A program made the translations under genes and the position numbers. A DNA stretch of 53,919 nt, taken from the NCBI RefSeq assembly GCF_900156075.1, contig NZ_FTMM01000023.1:1-53919 (forward strand), given 5' to 3'. Numbering within the stretch: the first letter of the stretch is position 1; each line of letters begins with the position of its first letter. This stretch comes from Chryseobacterium sp. RU37D (lineage in GTDB: Bacteria; Bacteroidota; Bacteroidia; Flavobacteriales; Weeksellaceae). Below the pieces are notes generated by a model that was not told the DNA's origin, made no database searches, and saw nothing but the letters and a program-made list of their open reading frames with translations. Of this stretch, positions 22,553-30,555 are shown piece after piece.

Positions 22553-23590
22553 TTAGTTCCCAAAAACTCCGTTAGAACCTTTCCCTGCTGTAAAAGTTTT
22601 AATAAGCGATCCTGTAGTGGTGTAAACCATTATTTTACTGTCTTCCGTAAATCCATTCGCATCAGATACGAAAATTTTACCATTTACAATAGAAAATCCG
22701 TATAGGTTAGAATAAGGATCAACACTGTTGGCAACCGTAAACAGAGGTGCTGCCGGAGGTGTTGTAGCTGTTAGATCCATTGCATACACATTATTTCCTG
22801 AAGAAAAATAGAACTTACCGTTTTCAATCTCAAGATTGGTTGCATTGTCAATACCTGTCAATGTGTACGTTTTTGTGATTCCCGTACTGGAAATCTGGTA
22901 AATATAAGAATTAGCCGTTCCCGCAGCAATAGCGTAAACAGTCTGGTTGCTTGCGATCATCTTGTTGATATTCCCGTTCGGAACTGTGATGGTAGACTGT
23001 ACCTCGTTGTTTGAGGTTGTGATATAGGAGATTTTATTTCCGATACCATAGGATGCATTTTGAACAAAAATATTATTCCCCACTTCCACTATTCTTTCAA
23101 CATTATCAGTAAAGCTGATCTTTTTAACGAAAGATAAATCAGAAGTCTTATAAATGCTCACATATTTATCACCGCCGAATTTATCGTTGGTTACATAAAT
23201 ATTATTGTTGGCAAAAGCCATGTATCTTGGAGAATTCAGCTGGGCAGTAAGCTCTCTTGTTTTCTTAAAATTGTAACGGTTAACAAGCTGGATCTTGTTG
23301 GAATTATTTAATAGAAGATAAGCCTGATCATCCCTGAAAGCAATCGTCTGCAAAACGTCTCCTAAGTTTGAATTTCCATTGTTTCCGGTGAAAATATTGT
23401 CCTGCTTCATATTCAGGTCAGCGCTTATAAAAGTTACATCAGCATTGGGTTTTCCAAAATTTCCTTCATTGGCGATCAGAAAACCGTTTCCGTAATATGA
23501 TTCTTGGTTTAATTCACCATCATTACTACAAGAAATCGTAAAAAGTAAAGCTGATGCAAAAGCAATTGTCAAAAGTTTAGTTATTTTCAT
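22553..23590 (-). CDS. BtuG-like beta-propeller surface lipoprotein
   Basis: This 345-residue lipoprotein has its lipobox at FTISC (C21), followed by SNDGE, an acidic stretch consistent with the surface-export signal of Bacteroidota lipoproteins. The body is made of repeating four-strand blades of the YncE/DUF5074 kind (for example LLLNNSNKIQLVNRYNFKKT, MAFANNNIYVTNDKFGGDKY, FSIVNGKIFVSDANGF). It follows the BtuB-like receptor by 12 bp in a cobalamin-riboswitch operon. In Bacteroides the equivalent lipoprotein BtuG binds B12 tightly and caps BtuB. The assignment here rests on fold and context, not on proven homology. Confidence 0.75.
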   Translation of the reverse strand: MKITKLLTIAFASALLFTISCSNDGELNQESYYGNGFLIANEGNFGKPNADVTFISADLNMKQDNIFTGNNGNSNLGDVLQTIAFRDDQAYLLLNNSNKIQLVNRYNFKKTRELTAQLNSPRYMAFANNNIYVTNDKFGGDKYVSIYKTSDLSFVKKISFTDNVERIVEVGNNIFVQNASYGIGNKISYITTSNNEVQSTITVPNGNINKMIASNQTVYAIAAGTANSYIYQISSTGITKTYTLTGIDNATNLEIENGKFYFSSGNNVYAMDLTATTPPAAPLFTVANSVDPYSNLYGFSIVNGKIFVSDANGFTEDSKIMVYTTTGSLIKTFTAGKGSNGVFGN

Positions 23591-23602
23591 ACTATTTTTT
23601 AT

Positions 23603-25429
23603 TTAAAAATTCAGGGTTGCGTGAATACTGTAGTTCCTTTTCGGCATTGGGTAATAAGAAACCGTTTCGTAGACAGTATTTGTGATATTATTTACTTTAA
23701 ATCCTAAAGTATATTTTTTTAAAAGTGTTGCTGAAATTCCTGCATTCATTACAAAATAAGGATTAATCGCATCGGCTCTTTTTTCATCGGTAGTTGTATA
23801 CGTAAACCCGTTGAAAAGCCCCTGAACATAAATTTTCAGAAAATCATATCCATAATCAATACTTCCAAAAGCCTTATGAATAGGAACATACATTAACTGA
23901 TTTTCAGTTTTCTTATCAATAGATTTTGAATAGGTATATCCAATATTGGCCTTCAAAAAGCTTTTCCTGAAGGTTCTATTGAATGAAACCTGAGATTCAA
24001 GCCCATAAGATTTCACGTTAAAAGTGTTCACCGGAGCCCAATAGCCATAAGGTGTCGGAAGCCAGCTGATATAGTTTTTAATATCCATGTAATACGGACT
24101 TAAAATAATTTTAAAGTCACCAAAACCAAACTCATGATCCATATCTAAATTGGTGGAGGTTTCAGAAAGAAGGTTGAGATTTCCGCCAGGCTGCCAGTAA
24201 AGCTCATTGAAAGTAGGAAATCTGAAATTCCTTGAAAAATTGGCTCCTACATGATACCATTGTAAAGCATCCCATTTCCCGGAAAAAGAATATAAAAACG
24301 GAGATTTGATATCTTCCACAAAATCCTTTTTAGCTCCTGCTTCAAAACGCAAATCTTTCGTCACAAAATACCTTAGTAATCCTGCAACAGAGCCTATGTT
24401 TCTGCTGATATTTTCAAAACCTGTCTGGTAACCTTCACCTTTATTGATCTGGAATTCTCCAATGATATTGACATTGAACTTTGGACTTAGGAAATAATTA
24501 AAATCATTCTTAAAAATATAATTCTTCCCGGCGGCACCGCTTTCTTTAGGTTTTGCAATATCCCCGAAATATTGAAAATTATCTTCAGTATAAGCTGCTT
24601 TAAGGCTGTTGGAAAGATTATTTTTATTAATATCCCAAGAAAGCAGGCTTCTAAAGGCTTGTGAATTATATTTTGTTTTATTGCCGTTTTCTACAAAAAC
24701 AGGGTAGTGCTGCGACCCATTAAAAATCTGGTTCTGCCACGAAATGGTCTGTGAAGTCGCAATTTTATAAGAAGCTCCGATATTGATCGATGTATTATAA
24801 TATTGCCCGTTTCTATTGATGTATTCCTTTTCCGGAACTTCATAATCATTTTTACTGATCGAATAATTGCCGGAAGCTTTAAAGCTGAATTTTTCATTAC
24901 TGAAAGAAGCCTTTACAAAATTATTGAAAGTTCTGAATGAAGCCACTTCAGAAAAAAAAGAACCTTTAAAACCTTTATTAAAGTCAAGATTATTATTCAG
25001 ATGGATGCTTCCTCCAATCGCTGAGCTGCCATATTGAACGCTTCCTCCGCCGGCTTTTATTTCCAGCTCATCATACCCGTAAAGAGAAATATTGTTGATA
25101 TCTCCCTGACCTAAAAAAGTAGAGTTAATATTAATCCCGTTCCAGACAAAAGCTGTATGGGTGGCATTTGTCCCCCGAAAAGATGGTGATGAAACAGCGC
25201 CGCGGCCATTTTCTTTAATATAAACCGGTGACTGGAAACGTAAAGCTTCGGAAAGATTGGTAGAATTTTTCTCAATATCTTTTGGTGTAAGGGTATTGAC
25301 TTTATGAAAGAGTTTAGCCCTTTTCATTTGATTATCAAAGATGTATACAGTGTCAATCGTTTTCTCCTGCCCGAAAAGAAAACAACCGTAAGACGAAAAA
25401 AGCAGTACTAAAGATCTCTTTATATCCAT
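23603..25429 (-). CDS. btuB: TonB-dependent vitamin B12 receptor, BtuB-like
   Basis: This 608-residue outer-membrane receptor has a signal peptide (about 1-21). A plug domain follows (TLTPKDIEKNSTNLSEALR, SPSFRGTNATHTAFVWNGIN, YGSSAIGGSIHL), then a 22-strand barrel ending in a typical aromatic C-terminus (ATLNF). It lacks the N-terminal carboxypeptidase-like domain of SusC proteins, as in BtuB. A cobalamin riboswitch precedes the gene, and a beta-propeller lipoprotein follows. An unusually good Shine-Dalgarno sequence, GGAGG at 25442-25446, lies 12-16 nt before the start. Confidence 0.88.
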   Translation of the reverse strand: MDIKRSLVLLFSSYGCFLFGQEKTIDTVYIFDNQMKRAKLFHKVNTLTPKDIEKNSTNLSEALRFQSPVYIKENGRGAVSSPSFRGTNATHTAFVWNGININSTFLGQGDINNISLYGYDELEIKAGGGSVQYGSSAIGGSIHLNNNLDFNKGFKGSFFSEVASFRTFNNFVKASFSNEKFSFKASGNYSISKNDYEVPEKEYINRNGQYYNTSINIGASYKIATSQTISWQNQIFNGSQHYPVFVENGNKTKYNSQAFRSLLSWDINKNNLSNSLKAAYTEDNFQYFGDIAKPKESGAAGKNYIFKNDFNYFLSPKFNVNIIGEFQINKGEGYQTGFENISRNIGSVAGLLRYFVTKDLRFEAGAKKDFVEDIKSPFLYSFSGKWDALQWYHVGANFSRNFRFPTFNELYWQPGGNLNLLSETSTNLDMDHEFGFGDFKIILSPYYMDIKNYISWLPTPYGYWAPVNTFNVKSYGLESQVSFNRTFRKSFLKANIGYTYSKSIDKKTENQLMYVPIHKAFGSIDYGYDFLKIYVQGLFNGFTYTTTDEKRADAINPYFVMNAGISATLLKKYTLGFKVNNITNTVYETVSYYPMPKRNYSIHATLNF

Positions 25430-25469
25430 TCTATTTTACTTTTCCTCCGAAAGCAATATTTTTGTGGTT

Positions 25470-25620
25470 AGATTTTGGCAGGTCTCCTGACTTTCGCTAT
25501 CTACACCTTCCCGTTTTCACAGTGGTTTTTCGTAGAAATTTTTCTTGCGATCTACAGTTGCGGGGACAGTTTGGGATTTTCACCCAATTCCCTTTTCATT
25601 CCAAATGATTGGAAACCAAA
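25470..25620 (-). promoter_or_regulatory. Cobalamin riboswitch
   Basis: The leftward RNA contains the conserved B12-box elements in order. These are GGGAATTGGGTGAAAATCCC, then CCCCGCAACTGTAG, then the ACCACTGT segment, then AGTCAGGAGACCTGCC near 25477-25492. These match the adenosylcobalamin riboswitch core. It covers the leader of the BtuB-like gene and should lower expression when B12 is plentiful. The nearby GGAGG ribosome-binding site suggests control of translation. Confidence 0.9.
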
Positions 25621-25627
25621 ATTTTTG

Positions 25628-25658
25628 CAAAGATAAAATTATTAAGCTGAAAATCCAA
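25628..25658 (-). promoter_or_regulatory. Promoter of the B12 uptake operon
   Basis: In the leftward direction, TTG (25658-25656), a 20-bp spacer and TATCTTTG (25635-25628) match the flavobacterial consensus exactly. The transcript would start near 25621, just ahead of the riboswitch core. Confidence 0.7.
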
Positions 25659-25663
25659 AAAAC

Positions 25664-25881
25664 ATGAAAATGATTAAAGTTTTTCTAAACCATGTCATCT
25701 TTTTAGGAGCCGGGAACCTGCTTTCCACTGCAATTCCTCATTACGCGGCTTCACCTTGGCCTGTCTTGAACCTGTTGAAAGGCTCCGCCGCTCCACTGCG
25801 GGATTTTCGTTGCAATCAGGGCTAGGGTAGCAGGTTAGGCGGCTTCGGGAGCCTCAGCCGCCACAGAAATGGCAGCCTTTT
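25664..25881 (+). other. GC-rich structured element with a 53-codon frame
   Basis: The stretch 25706-25881 is much richer in G and C than its surroundings. AACCTGCT (25715-25722) and AGCAGGTT (25829-25836) could close a large stem. GGCGGCT (25838-25844) is followed by AGCCGCC, and the element ends in GGCAGCC plus six T residues, like a terminator. A frame from ATG 25664 to TAG 25825 encodes 53 residues ending DFRCNQG. Whether it is a ncRNA, a dispersed repeat or a small gene cannot be decided. CCACTGCAATTCC and GTTGCAATCAGGGCTAGGG look familiar, from memory, as a recurring flavobacterial intergenic pattern. Confidence 0.45.
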
Positions 25882-25910
25882 TTATATCAAGAAAAATGAA
25901 ACAGTCACAA

Positions 25911-25964
25911 TTTCCCCCTCCGGAGGGGTGTCGAAAATTCAGGAGAATTTTCAACGGGGTGGTT
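25911..25964. repeat. CCCCTCCGGAGGGG intergenic repeat, copy 1
   Basis: There are two hairpins: CCCCTCCGGAGGGG and GAAAATTCAGGAGAATTTTC, followed by AACGGGGTGGTT. A shorter relative lies at 29411-29436. This type is, from memory, dispersed in flavobacterial genomes. Confidence 0.6.
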
Positions 25965-26082
25965 TTAAAAGGTTAATTCAAAGTCAATTGTGAGCCGTCA
26001 GTTTGCTTTGCTTGTCAATTTTTTTAGATTTAAAATTCATCATTCACTTGCAAAGCAAAATTCACCATTCACAAAAAAATCA

Positions 26083-26565
26083 CTACAAAAAAGTAGCATC
26101 AAAATAAAATGGCAGCAAATCCTTTATGGCATGCACTTTCACGACTTCATCATTCATACTTGAAAAATAGAGGTCAATATTTTCGTTTTGTTTGGTTTCA
26201 TATTCCATTAAGCTCTGTCTGCAGGCTCCACAAGGCGGAATCGGCGGATTTTTCTCATGAAACTCTTTTGGCCCCCCTACTACAAAGATCTTTTTTATTT
26301 TCACATCTGGGAAGTTGGCCGCTACCCAGAATAAGGTGGTTCTTTCAGCACAAAGACCTGAGGGGAAAGCTGCATTTTCCTGGTTATTCCCGGAATAAAT
26401 CTCACCATTTTCAAGCAGAATTGCGCATCCAACTAAAAATTGTGAATACGGAGCATACGCATTTTCGCGGGCCTGTTTTGCTTTTTCGAGTAATTTCTTT
26501 TCTATATCGTTCAATTCACTACTATTCTTAAAATATTCGTAACTGATTTGAGTTTCTTTTTTCAT
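26083..26565 (-). CDS. cdd: Cytidine deaminase
   Basis: This 160-residue enzyme deaminates cytidine and deoxycytidine to uridine forms in pyrimidine salvage. The zinc site is seen in FPSGLCAERTTLF (C-A-E motif; the catalytic glutamate follows the first cysteine ligand) and PPCGACRQSLMEYE (PCGxCRQ). ARENAYAPYSQFLVGCAIL is the conserved N-terminal substrate-binding part. The length fits the small homotetrameric class. Just past its stop is a short imperfect repeat of ATTCACC-like heptamers. It is divergent from the old yellow enzyme gene. Confidence 0.94.
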   Translation of the reverse strand: MKKETQISYEYFKNSSELNDIEKKLLEKAKQARENAYAPYSQFLVGCAILLENGEIYSGNNQENAAFPSGLCAERTTLFWVAANFPDVKIKKIFVVGGPKEFHEKNPPIPPCGACRQSLMEYETKQNENIDLYFSSMNDEVVKVHAIKDLLPFYFDATFL

Positions 26566-26666
26566 ATATTGTGGATTAAAAAAAGGGGGATAAATTTACT
26601 TCTTTTTCATGAAGTGAGCAATATTTCTTTATTCTTCAAAAAATTTAAATTTAATATCAAAATCAA

Positions 26667-27719
26667 ATGTTATATACTCCAATTACATTCAGAAATGTTG
26701 AGCTGAAAAACCGTTGGGTGATGTCTCCAATGTGCATGTATTCTTGTGAAAATGGTCTTGCGAATGATTTTCATTTTGTACATTACGGAAGCCGGTCACA
26801 GGGCGGGACAGGTTTAATTATGGTGGAAGCAACGGGTGTGGAGCCTCGCGGAAGAATTACCAACCACTGCATGGGAATCTGGAATGACGAGCAGGCAGAA
26901 AAGCTCCAGAAAATTGTGGAATTTATCCATGAAAATTCTGAAAGTAAAATAGGGATTCAGCTGGCTCATTCGGGAAGGAAGGGCTCAACGTGGAACAATG
27001 TTCAGATCCCCATTGAAGATGGATGGGAGACTATTGCTCCAAGCGGGATTCCTTATCATCCTACAGAAAGAATCCCTCATGCACTGACGGTTGAGGAAAT
27101 AGAAGAACAGGTTCAGAATTTTAAAAATGCAGCAAGAAGAGCGGTAAAAGCAGGTTTTAATGTTATTGAAATTCACGGAGCGCATGGGTATCTGGTTCAC
27201 CAGTTTTTATCACCGCTTTCCAATATCAGAACAGATGAATACGGCGGAAGCTTTGAGAACAGAATCAGGTTTTTGATTGAAATTGTAGATGCAGTTAATG
27301 AAGAACTGAATGAAAATATTGCTTTATTTGTAAGGATTTCCGGAACAGAATATGCTGGAAATGGTTGGGATATTAATGATAGTGTAGAATTAGCTAAAAT
27401 TTTAAAAAATCATTCCGTAGACCTTGTAGATGTATCAAGCGGAGGAAATATTCATGGGGCAAAAATTCCTTTTCATGCAGGGTATCAGGTTCCTTTTTCT
27501 TCAAAAGTGAGAAATAATGCTGGGGTTAAAACCGCTGCGGTCGGCCTAATTACCGAAATTAACCAGGCGGAAGAAATTCTACAGAAAGGCGATTCTGATT
27601 TAATTTTTATAGCAAGGGAAATCTTAAGGAATCCTTACATCGCGGTTCAGGGTTCGTTTGAAATGAGAGAAGATTGCTTTTTCCCCTATCAGTATTTAAG
27701 AGCAAAAATTTCTATTTAA
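26667..27719 (+). CDS. namA: Old yellow enzyme, NADPH dehydrogenase NamA/YqjM type
   Basis: This 350-residue FMN enzyme with a TIM-barrel fold reduces activated C=C bonds. Signatures of the YqjM class are VMSPMCMYSCENG (the redox-tuning cysteine and nearby tyrosine), IQLAHSGRKGS, VIEIHGAHGYLVHQFLSPL and SNIRTDEYGGSFENR. The active site H-x-x-H is inside EIHGAHGYL. It is probably a cytoplasmic stress or detoxification reductase. A small DUF2752 membrane-protein gene starts 13 bp downstream and may be co-transcribed. Confidence 0.92.
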   Translation: MLYTPITFRNVELKNRWVMSPMCMYSCENGLANDFHFVHYGSRSQGGTGLIMVEATGVEPRGRITNHCMGIWNDEQAEKLQKIVEFIHENSESKIGIQLAHSGRKGSTWNNVQIPIEDGWETIAPSGIPYHPTERIPHALTVEEIEEQVQNFKNAARRAVKAGFNVIEIHGAHGYLVHQFLSPLSNIRTDEYGGSFENRIRFLIEIVDAVNEELNENIALFVRISGTEYAGNGWDINDSVELAKILKNHSVDLVDVSSGGNIHGAKIPFHAGYQVPFSSKVRNNAGVKTAAVGLITEINQAEEILQKGDSDLIFIAREILRNPYIAVQGSFEMREDCFFPYQYLRAKISI

Positions 27720-27732
27720 AATAAGTTAAAGA

Positions 27733-28017
27733 ATGAGAGCTGAAGATTTCATGTTGCCATGCCCGGTGAAGAAAATTTTTGGAATTGAATGTCTTGGATG
27801 CGGAAGCCAGAGAGCAATAATAATGGTTTTCGAAGGCAGATTTATAGAAGCTTTCCAATTGTTTCCTGCTGTGTACACTTTGCTACTGTTTTTTGTCGTT
27901 TTGATTCTTAATTTTATTGATAAGAAAAGAAATTATGGTACTTTTTTGACTTTCCTAGCAGCTGTCAATTTTGTGGTAATGCTAATTTCATATTTCCATA
28001 AGCATTATGTTTTATAA
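27733..28017 (+). CDS. DUF2752 membrane protein
   Basis: This 94-residue protein opens with the family signature CPVKKIFGIECLGCGSQRAI, containing the spaced cysteines and the CxGCGxxRA motif, and has two transmembrane helices (LFPAVYTLLLFFVVLILNF and FLTFLAAVNFVVMLISYF). The function of DUF2752 is unknown. It follows namA by 13 bp. No paired CD225-type protein, often seen next to this family, is present here. Confidence 0.85.
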   Translation: MRAEDFMLPCPVKKIFGIECLGCGSQRAIIMVFEGRFIEAFQLFPAVYTLLLFFVVLILNFIDKKRNYGTFLTFLAAVNFVVMLISYFHKHYVL

Positions 28018-28243
28018 ATTAGATCCTAAGATTAAACATAAAAACTTTCTTCAAACAAGAGAAGGTTTTAATTTTAAAATTAAATTTCCATTATATTGAT
28101 AAAAAACCATATATATAAATTTAAAAAAATATTTTCAATTATAGCATCTCCAAAAATCTGAAAATTACGAAGGTGCAAGAAAAAAAACTAATTTCAAATG
28201 TTGAATATCATTATAAAATATAAAGGCGTAAGAAATAAAACTA
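28018..28243. other. AT-rich gap with no gene recognised
   Basis: A weak inverted repeat (AAAACTTTCTTC with GAGAAGGTTTT) just after the DUF2752 gene may terminate the rightward transcript. Two loosely similar segments (AAGGTGCAAGAAAAAAAACT and AAGGCGTAAGAAATAAAACT) follow. Nothing else is seen. Confidence 0.4.
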
Positions 28244-28276
28244 AAAAGTCAATGCAAAAAAACTGCATCGACTTTT
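28244..28276 (-). terminator. Terminator of the DUF4136 gene
   Basis: AAAAGTC and ATGCA on the left pair with TGCAT and GACTTTT on the right, with one unpaired position (A opposite C). It lies 22 bp beyond the stop of the leftward lipoprotein gene. Confidence 0.65.
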
Positions 28277-28298
28277 ATATACTTGATTAATTTAAATC

Positions 28299-28826
28299 TT
28301 ATTTTCTCTGTGGAGGATAATTTTTCATAATTTCCGCCATGATTTCTGGGATTTGCTTTTGTTTTGTCTGAGGTCTGTCCACAGAAATTCCGCTTCCTAT
28401 ACCTTGCCAGACAAGTTTGTTGGTTTTTGCATCAATAAGGTCTACGATCAATGCACCTTCATTATAGTTACTTGTCCATGTTCTGCTCATTCCGATTCCC
28501 CAACCGAAAGATCCTCCCCAGCCATACATTCCGTAAGGCGAATTATTAGTAATATCAGTGATTTTTTTGTGGTTGGCTTTTACATTTACAATCAGATCTG
28601 GATTTTCCCCCGAGTGAAGACCTTTGCTTTGAAGCTGTCTCGATAATTCATTCAAAACCCTGTCTTTGTCAATATCGTTAAGCTTAAGGTCGTCAATCCT
28701 GATTTTGTAAGTTTTATAAGCATTAAAATTTGCAGTTTCAGCATAATCAGAACGCACCTGAAAAGGGCTGCAGGATGTAAGGCCTAAAGTAGCCCCGGCT
28801 AACAAAATAAAAATATATTTTTTCAT
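28299..28826 (-). CDS. DUF4136 lipoprotein
   Basis: This 175-residue lipoprotein has its lipobox at GLTSC, followed by SPFQVRSDYAETANFNAYKT, the usual start of a DUF4136 domain (V-x-x-D-x-x-x-x-x-F-x-x-x-K-T). VDLIDAKTNKLVWQGIGSG is the other hallmark. A G/W/Y-rich loop (YGMYGWGGSFGWGIG) lies between. ATG at 28826 is preferred; an upstream start would overlap the neighbouring gene. The function of DUF4136 is unknown; it is envelope-associated. It lies one base after the stop of the DUF5522 gene, so the two form an operon. Confidence 0.88.
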   Translation of the reverse strand: MKKYIFILLAGATLGLTSCSPFQVRSDYAETANFNAYKTYKIRIDDLKLNDIDKDRVLNELSRQLQSKGLHSGENPDLIVNVKANHKKITDITNNSPYGMYGWGGSFGWGIGMSRTWTSNYNEGALIVDLIDAKTNKLVWQGIGSGISVDRPQTKQKQIPEIMAEIMKNYPPQRK

Positions 28827-28827
28827 T

Positions 28828-29013
<186 letters not shown>

Positions 29014-29050
29014 TTAAATCTCTAAGTCAAAAAACTTTATATTTGTTATC

Positions 29051-29377
29051 ATGATAATTGTATGCCAAAAACCTTTAAAAAAATTAAAAATAAGCGGCAT
29101 CGCTCTCTTTCCTTTTATCTTCATTTGCAAACCCGAAGATAAGAAAAATAAAGTATTGATCAATCACGAAAAGATCCATTTAAGACAACAGATAGAAATG
29201 CTGATTATTTTCTTCTATTTATTCTACATCATCGAATATTACTATTGGGTTTTCAAGCTTAAAAATCCTTACCAGGCCTATAAAAGAATTTCCTTTGAAA
29301 GAGAAGCCTACGCGAATGAGCTTAATTTAAATTATCTCAAAAAAAGAAAATTTTGGAATTTTAGGAAATATTTGTAG
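29051..29377 (+). CDS. Minimal HExxH membrane metalloprotease-like protein
   Basis: This 108-residue protein has the zinc-protease motif HEKIH (in INHEKIHLRQQIE). A hydrophobic helix follows (MLIIFFYLFYIIEYYYWVF), then NPYQAYKRISFEREAYANEL with a downstream acidic candidate ligand. The order HExxH, hydrophobic helix, NP, ExxAxxxE resembles the catalytic core of M56 (BlaR1-like) or M48 peptidases, but with no other transmembrane helices and no sensor domain. The activity is inferred only. Its promoter region is shared with the divergent DUF5522 operon. Confidence 0.6.
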   Translation: MIIVCQKPLKKLKISGIALFPFIFICKPEDKKNKVLINHEKIHLRQQIEMLIIFFYLFYIIEYYYWVFKLKNPYQAYKRISFEREAYANELNLNYLKKRKFWNFRKYL

Positions 29378-29410
29378 TTGGGTTAAGAATAAGCTTGTGT
29401 AAAACTCCCA

Positions 29411-29436
29411 CAATTCCCCTCCTCTGAAGGAGTGGT
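29411..29436. repeat. CCCCTCC-type intergenic repeat, copy 2
   Basis: CCCCTCCTCTGAAGGAGTGG is a degenerate relative of the hairpin at 25911-25964. Confidence 0.45.
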
Positions 29437-29490
29437 TAAAAAAATACATTAAACATTCTATACACAACACACACACCAAAAATTATTTTG

Positions 29491-29502
29491 CTACGTTTGT
29501 AG
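29491..29502. promoter_or_regulatory. CTACGTTTGTAG palindrome upstream of the PLP enzyme gene
   Basis: This CTAC/GTAG dyad contains TACGTTTG, a TAnnTTTG -7 box, and resembles BlaI/MecI-type operators (TACA/TGTA dyads). A second -7 candidate, TAATTTTG, lies at 29546-29553. Neither has been tested. Confidence 0.3.
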
Positions 29503-29574
29503 TGTTCTAAACATCAATTGATTAAATTAAGAACATAAAAAATCATTAATTTTGCACATATGATAAATTAAAGA

Positions 29575-30483
29575 ATGATATTACAGCTTCCGACAGAAAA
29601 AATTCCCATTCAGGAAATCCCGGCCAATAAAACTATAAAGCTTTTCATCAAAAGAGAGGACCTGATCCATCATCAAATTTCGGGAAATAAATACTGGAAG
29701 CTTTTTTTTAATATCAACAATTATCTGGCAAAAAAACCAAAAAAACCTTACATTATAACATTCGGCGGAGCTTTTTCCAATCACATTTCTGCCGTTTCGG
29801 CGATTGGAAATTTAGCAGGGATTCCCACGTTGGGAATCATTCGTGGAGAAGAATTAAAAAATAAATGGCGTGACAATCCAACTTTGCTTTATGCCAAAAG
29901 AAACGGAATGAATCTGCAGTTTGTTACCCGTGAAGAATACCGTCATAAAGAAAAGCTAACCGAGTTTTTACAAAATGAATTTCCCGAAGCGCTTATCATT
30001 CCCGAAGGCGGAACCAATAAAGAGGCTTTGGAAGGCGTAAAAATGATGCTGAATGACGAAACAAAAGATTTTGATTATCTTTGCACCGCCGTTGGAACCG
30101 GAGGAACAATTGCCGGAATATCAAAATATTGTGAAGATAACCAGAAAGTTATAGGTTTTAAGGCTGTTGACGATGCTTCACTGGAAAATAAAATTTTGGA
30201 ATTAACCTTAAAGAAAAACTTCAATCTAATAGATTCATGCTTTGGGGGTTATGGCAAAATAAAAGATGAGAATATTCGTTTTATCAATGATTTTAAAGAT
30301 GATTACGGAATTCCGCTGGAACCGATTTATACAGGAAAAATGATGCAGAAGATTTTTGAATTAATTGATGAAAATTATTTTCCTGAGAACAGCAGGGTTT
30401 TGTGCTTTCACACCGGTGGATTACAAGGGATTGAAGGAGCAAATCTGCTTTTAGAAAAACAAAATAGAAATTTAATTATTTAA
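29575..30483 (+). CDS. PLP-dependent ACC deaminase/D-cysteine desulfhydrase-family enzyme
   Basis: This 302-residue enzyme of PLP fold type II has its PLP lysine in HHQISGNKYWKL. The phosphate and substrate loop is ITFGGAFSNHISAVSAI, and TAVGTGGTIAGIS is the glycine-rich PLP phosphate loop. The family includes 1-aminocyclopropane-1-carboxylate deaminase and D-cysteine desulfhydrase. Flavobacterial members are usually annotated only at family level, and the substrate cannot be read from sequence here. It is monocistronic. Confidence 0.87.
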   Translation: MILQLPTEKIPIQEIPANKTIKLFIKREDLIHHQISGNKYWKLFFNINNYLAKKPKKPYIITFGGAFSNHISAVSAIGNLAGIPTLGIIRGEELKNKWRDNPTLLYAKRNGMNLQFVTREEYRHKEKLTEFLQNEFPEALIIPEGGTNKEALEGVKMMLNDETKDFDYLCTAVGTGGTIAGISKYCEDNQKVIGFKAVDDASLENKILELTLKKNFNLIDSCFGGYGKIKDENIRFINDFKDDYGIPLEPIYTGKMMQKIFELIDENYFPENSRVLCFHTGGLQGIEGANLLLEKQNRNLII

Positions 30484-30555
30484 TACAGAAATAAAATTGA
30501 AAAAATGAAACACTTAGTGTTCCATCTTTCATTTTAAAACCATAAAAATTATAAG

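Noticed and set aside
25470..25620. Riboswitch acting on the rightward cytidine deaminase region
   Set aside because: Conserved cobalamin elements read on the minus strand and face the BtuB-like gene. The cdd gene is also leftward but lies upstream of the element.
26109..26531. Plus-strand frame of 140 codons over the cdd gene
   Set aside because: It is a shadow of cytidine deaminase on the other strand, with low-complexity histidine- and arginine-rich translation.
29546..29553. TAATTTTG as the sole promoter of the PLP enzyme gene
   Set aside because: No TTG lies at the required 17-23 bp. TACGTTTG at 29492 is an equal candidate, so neither was listed as a firm promoter.
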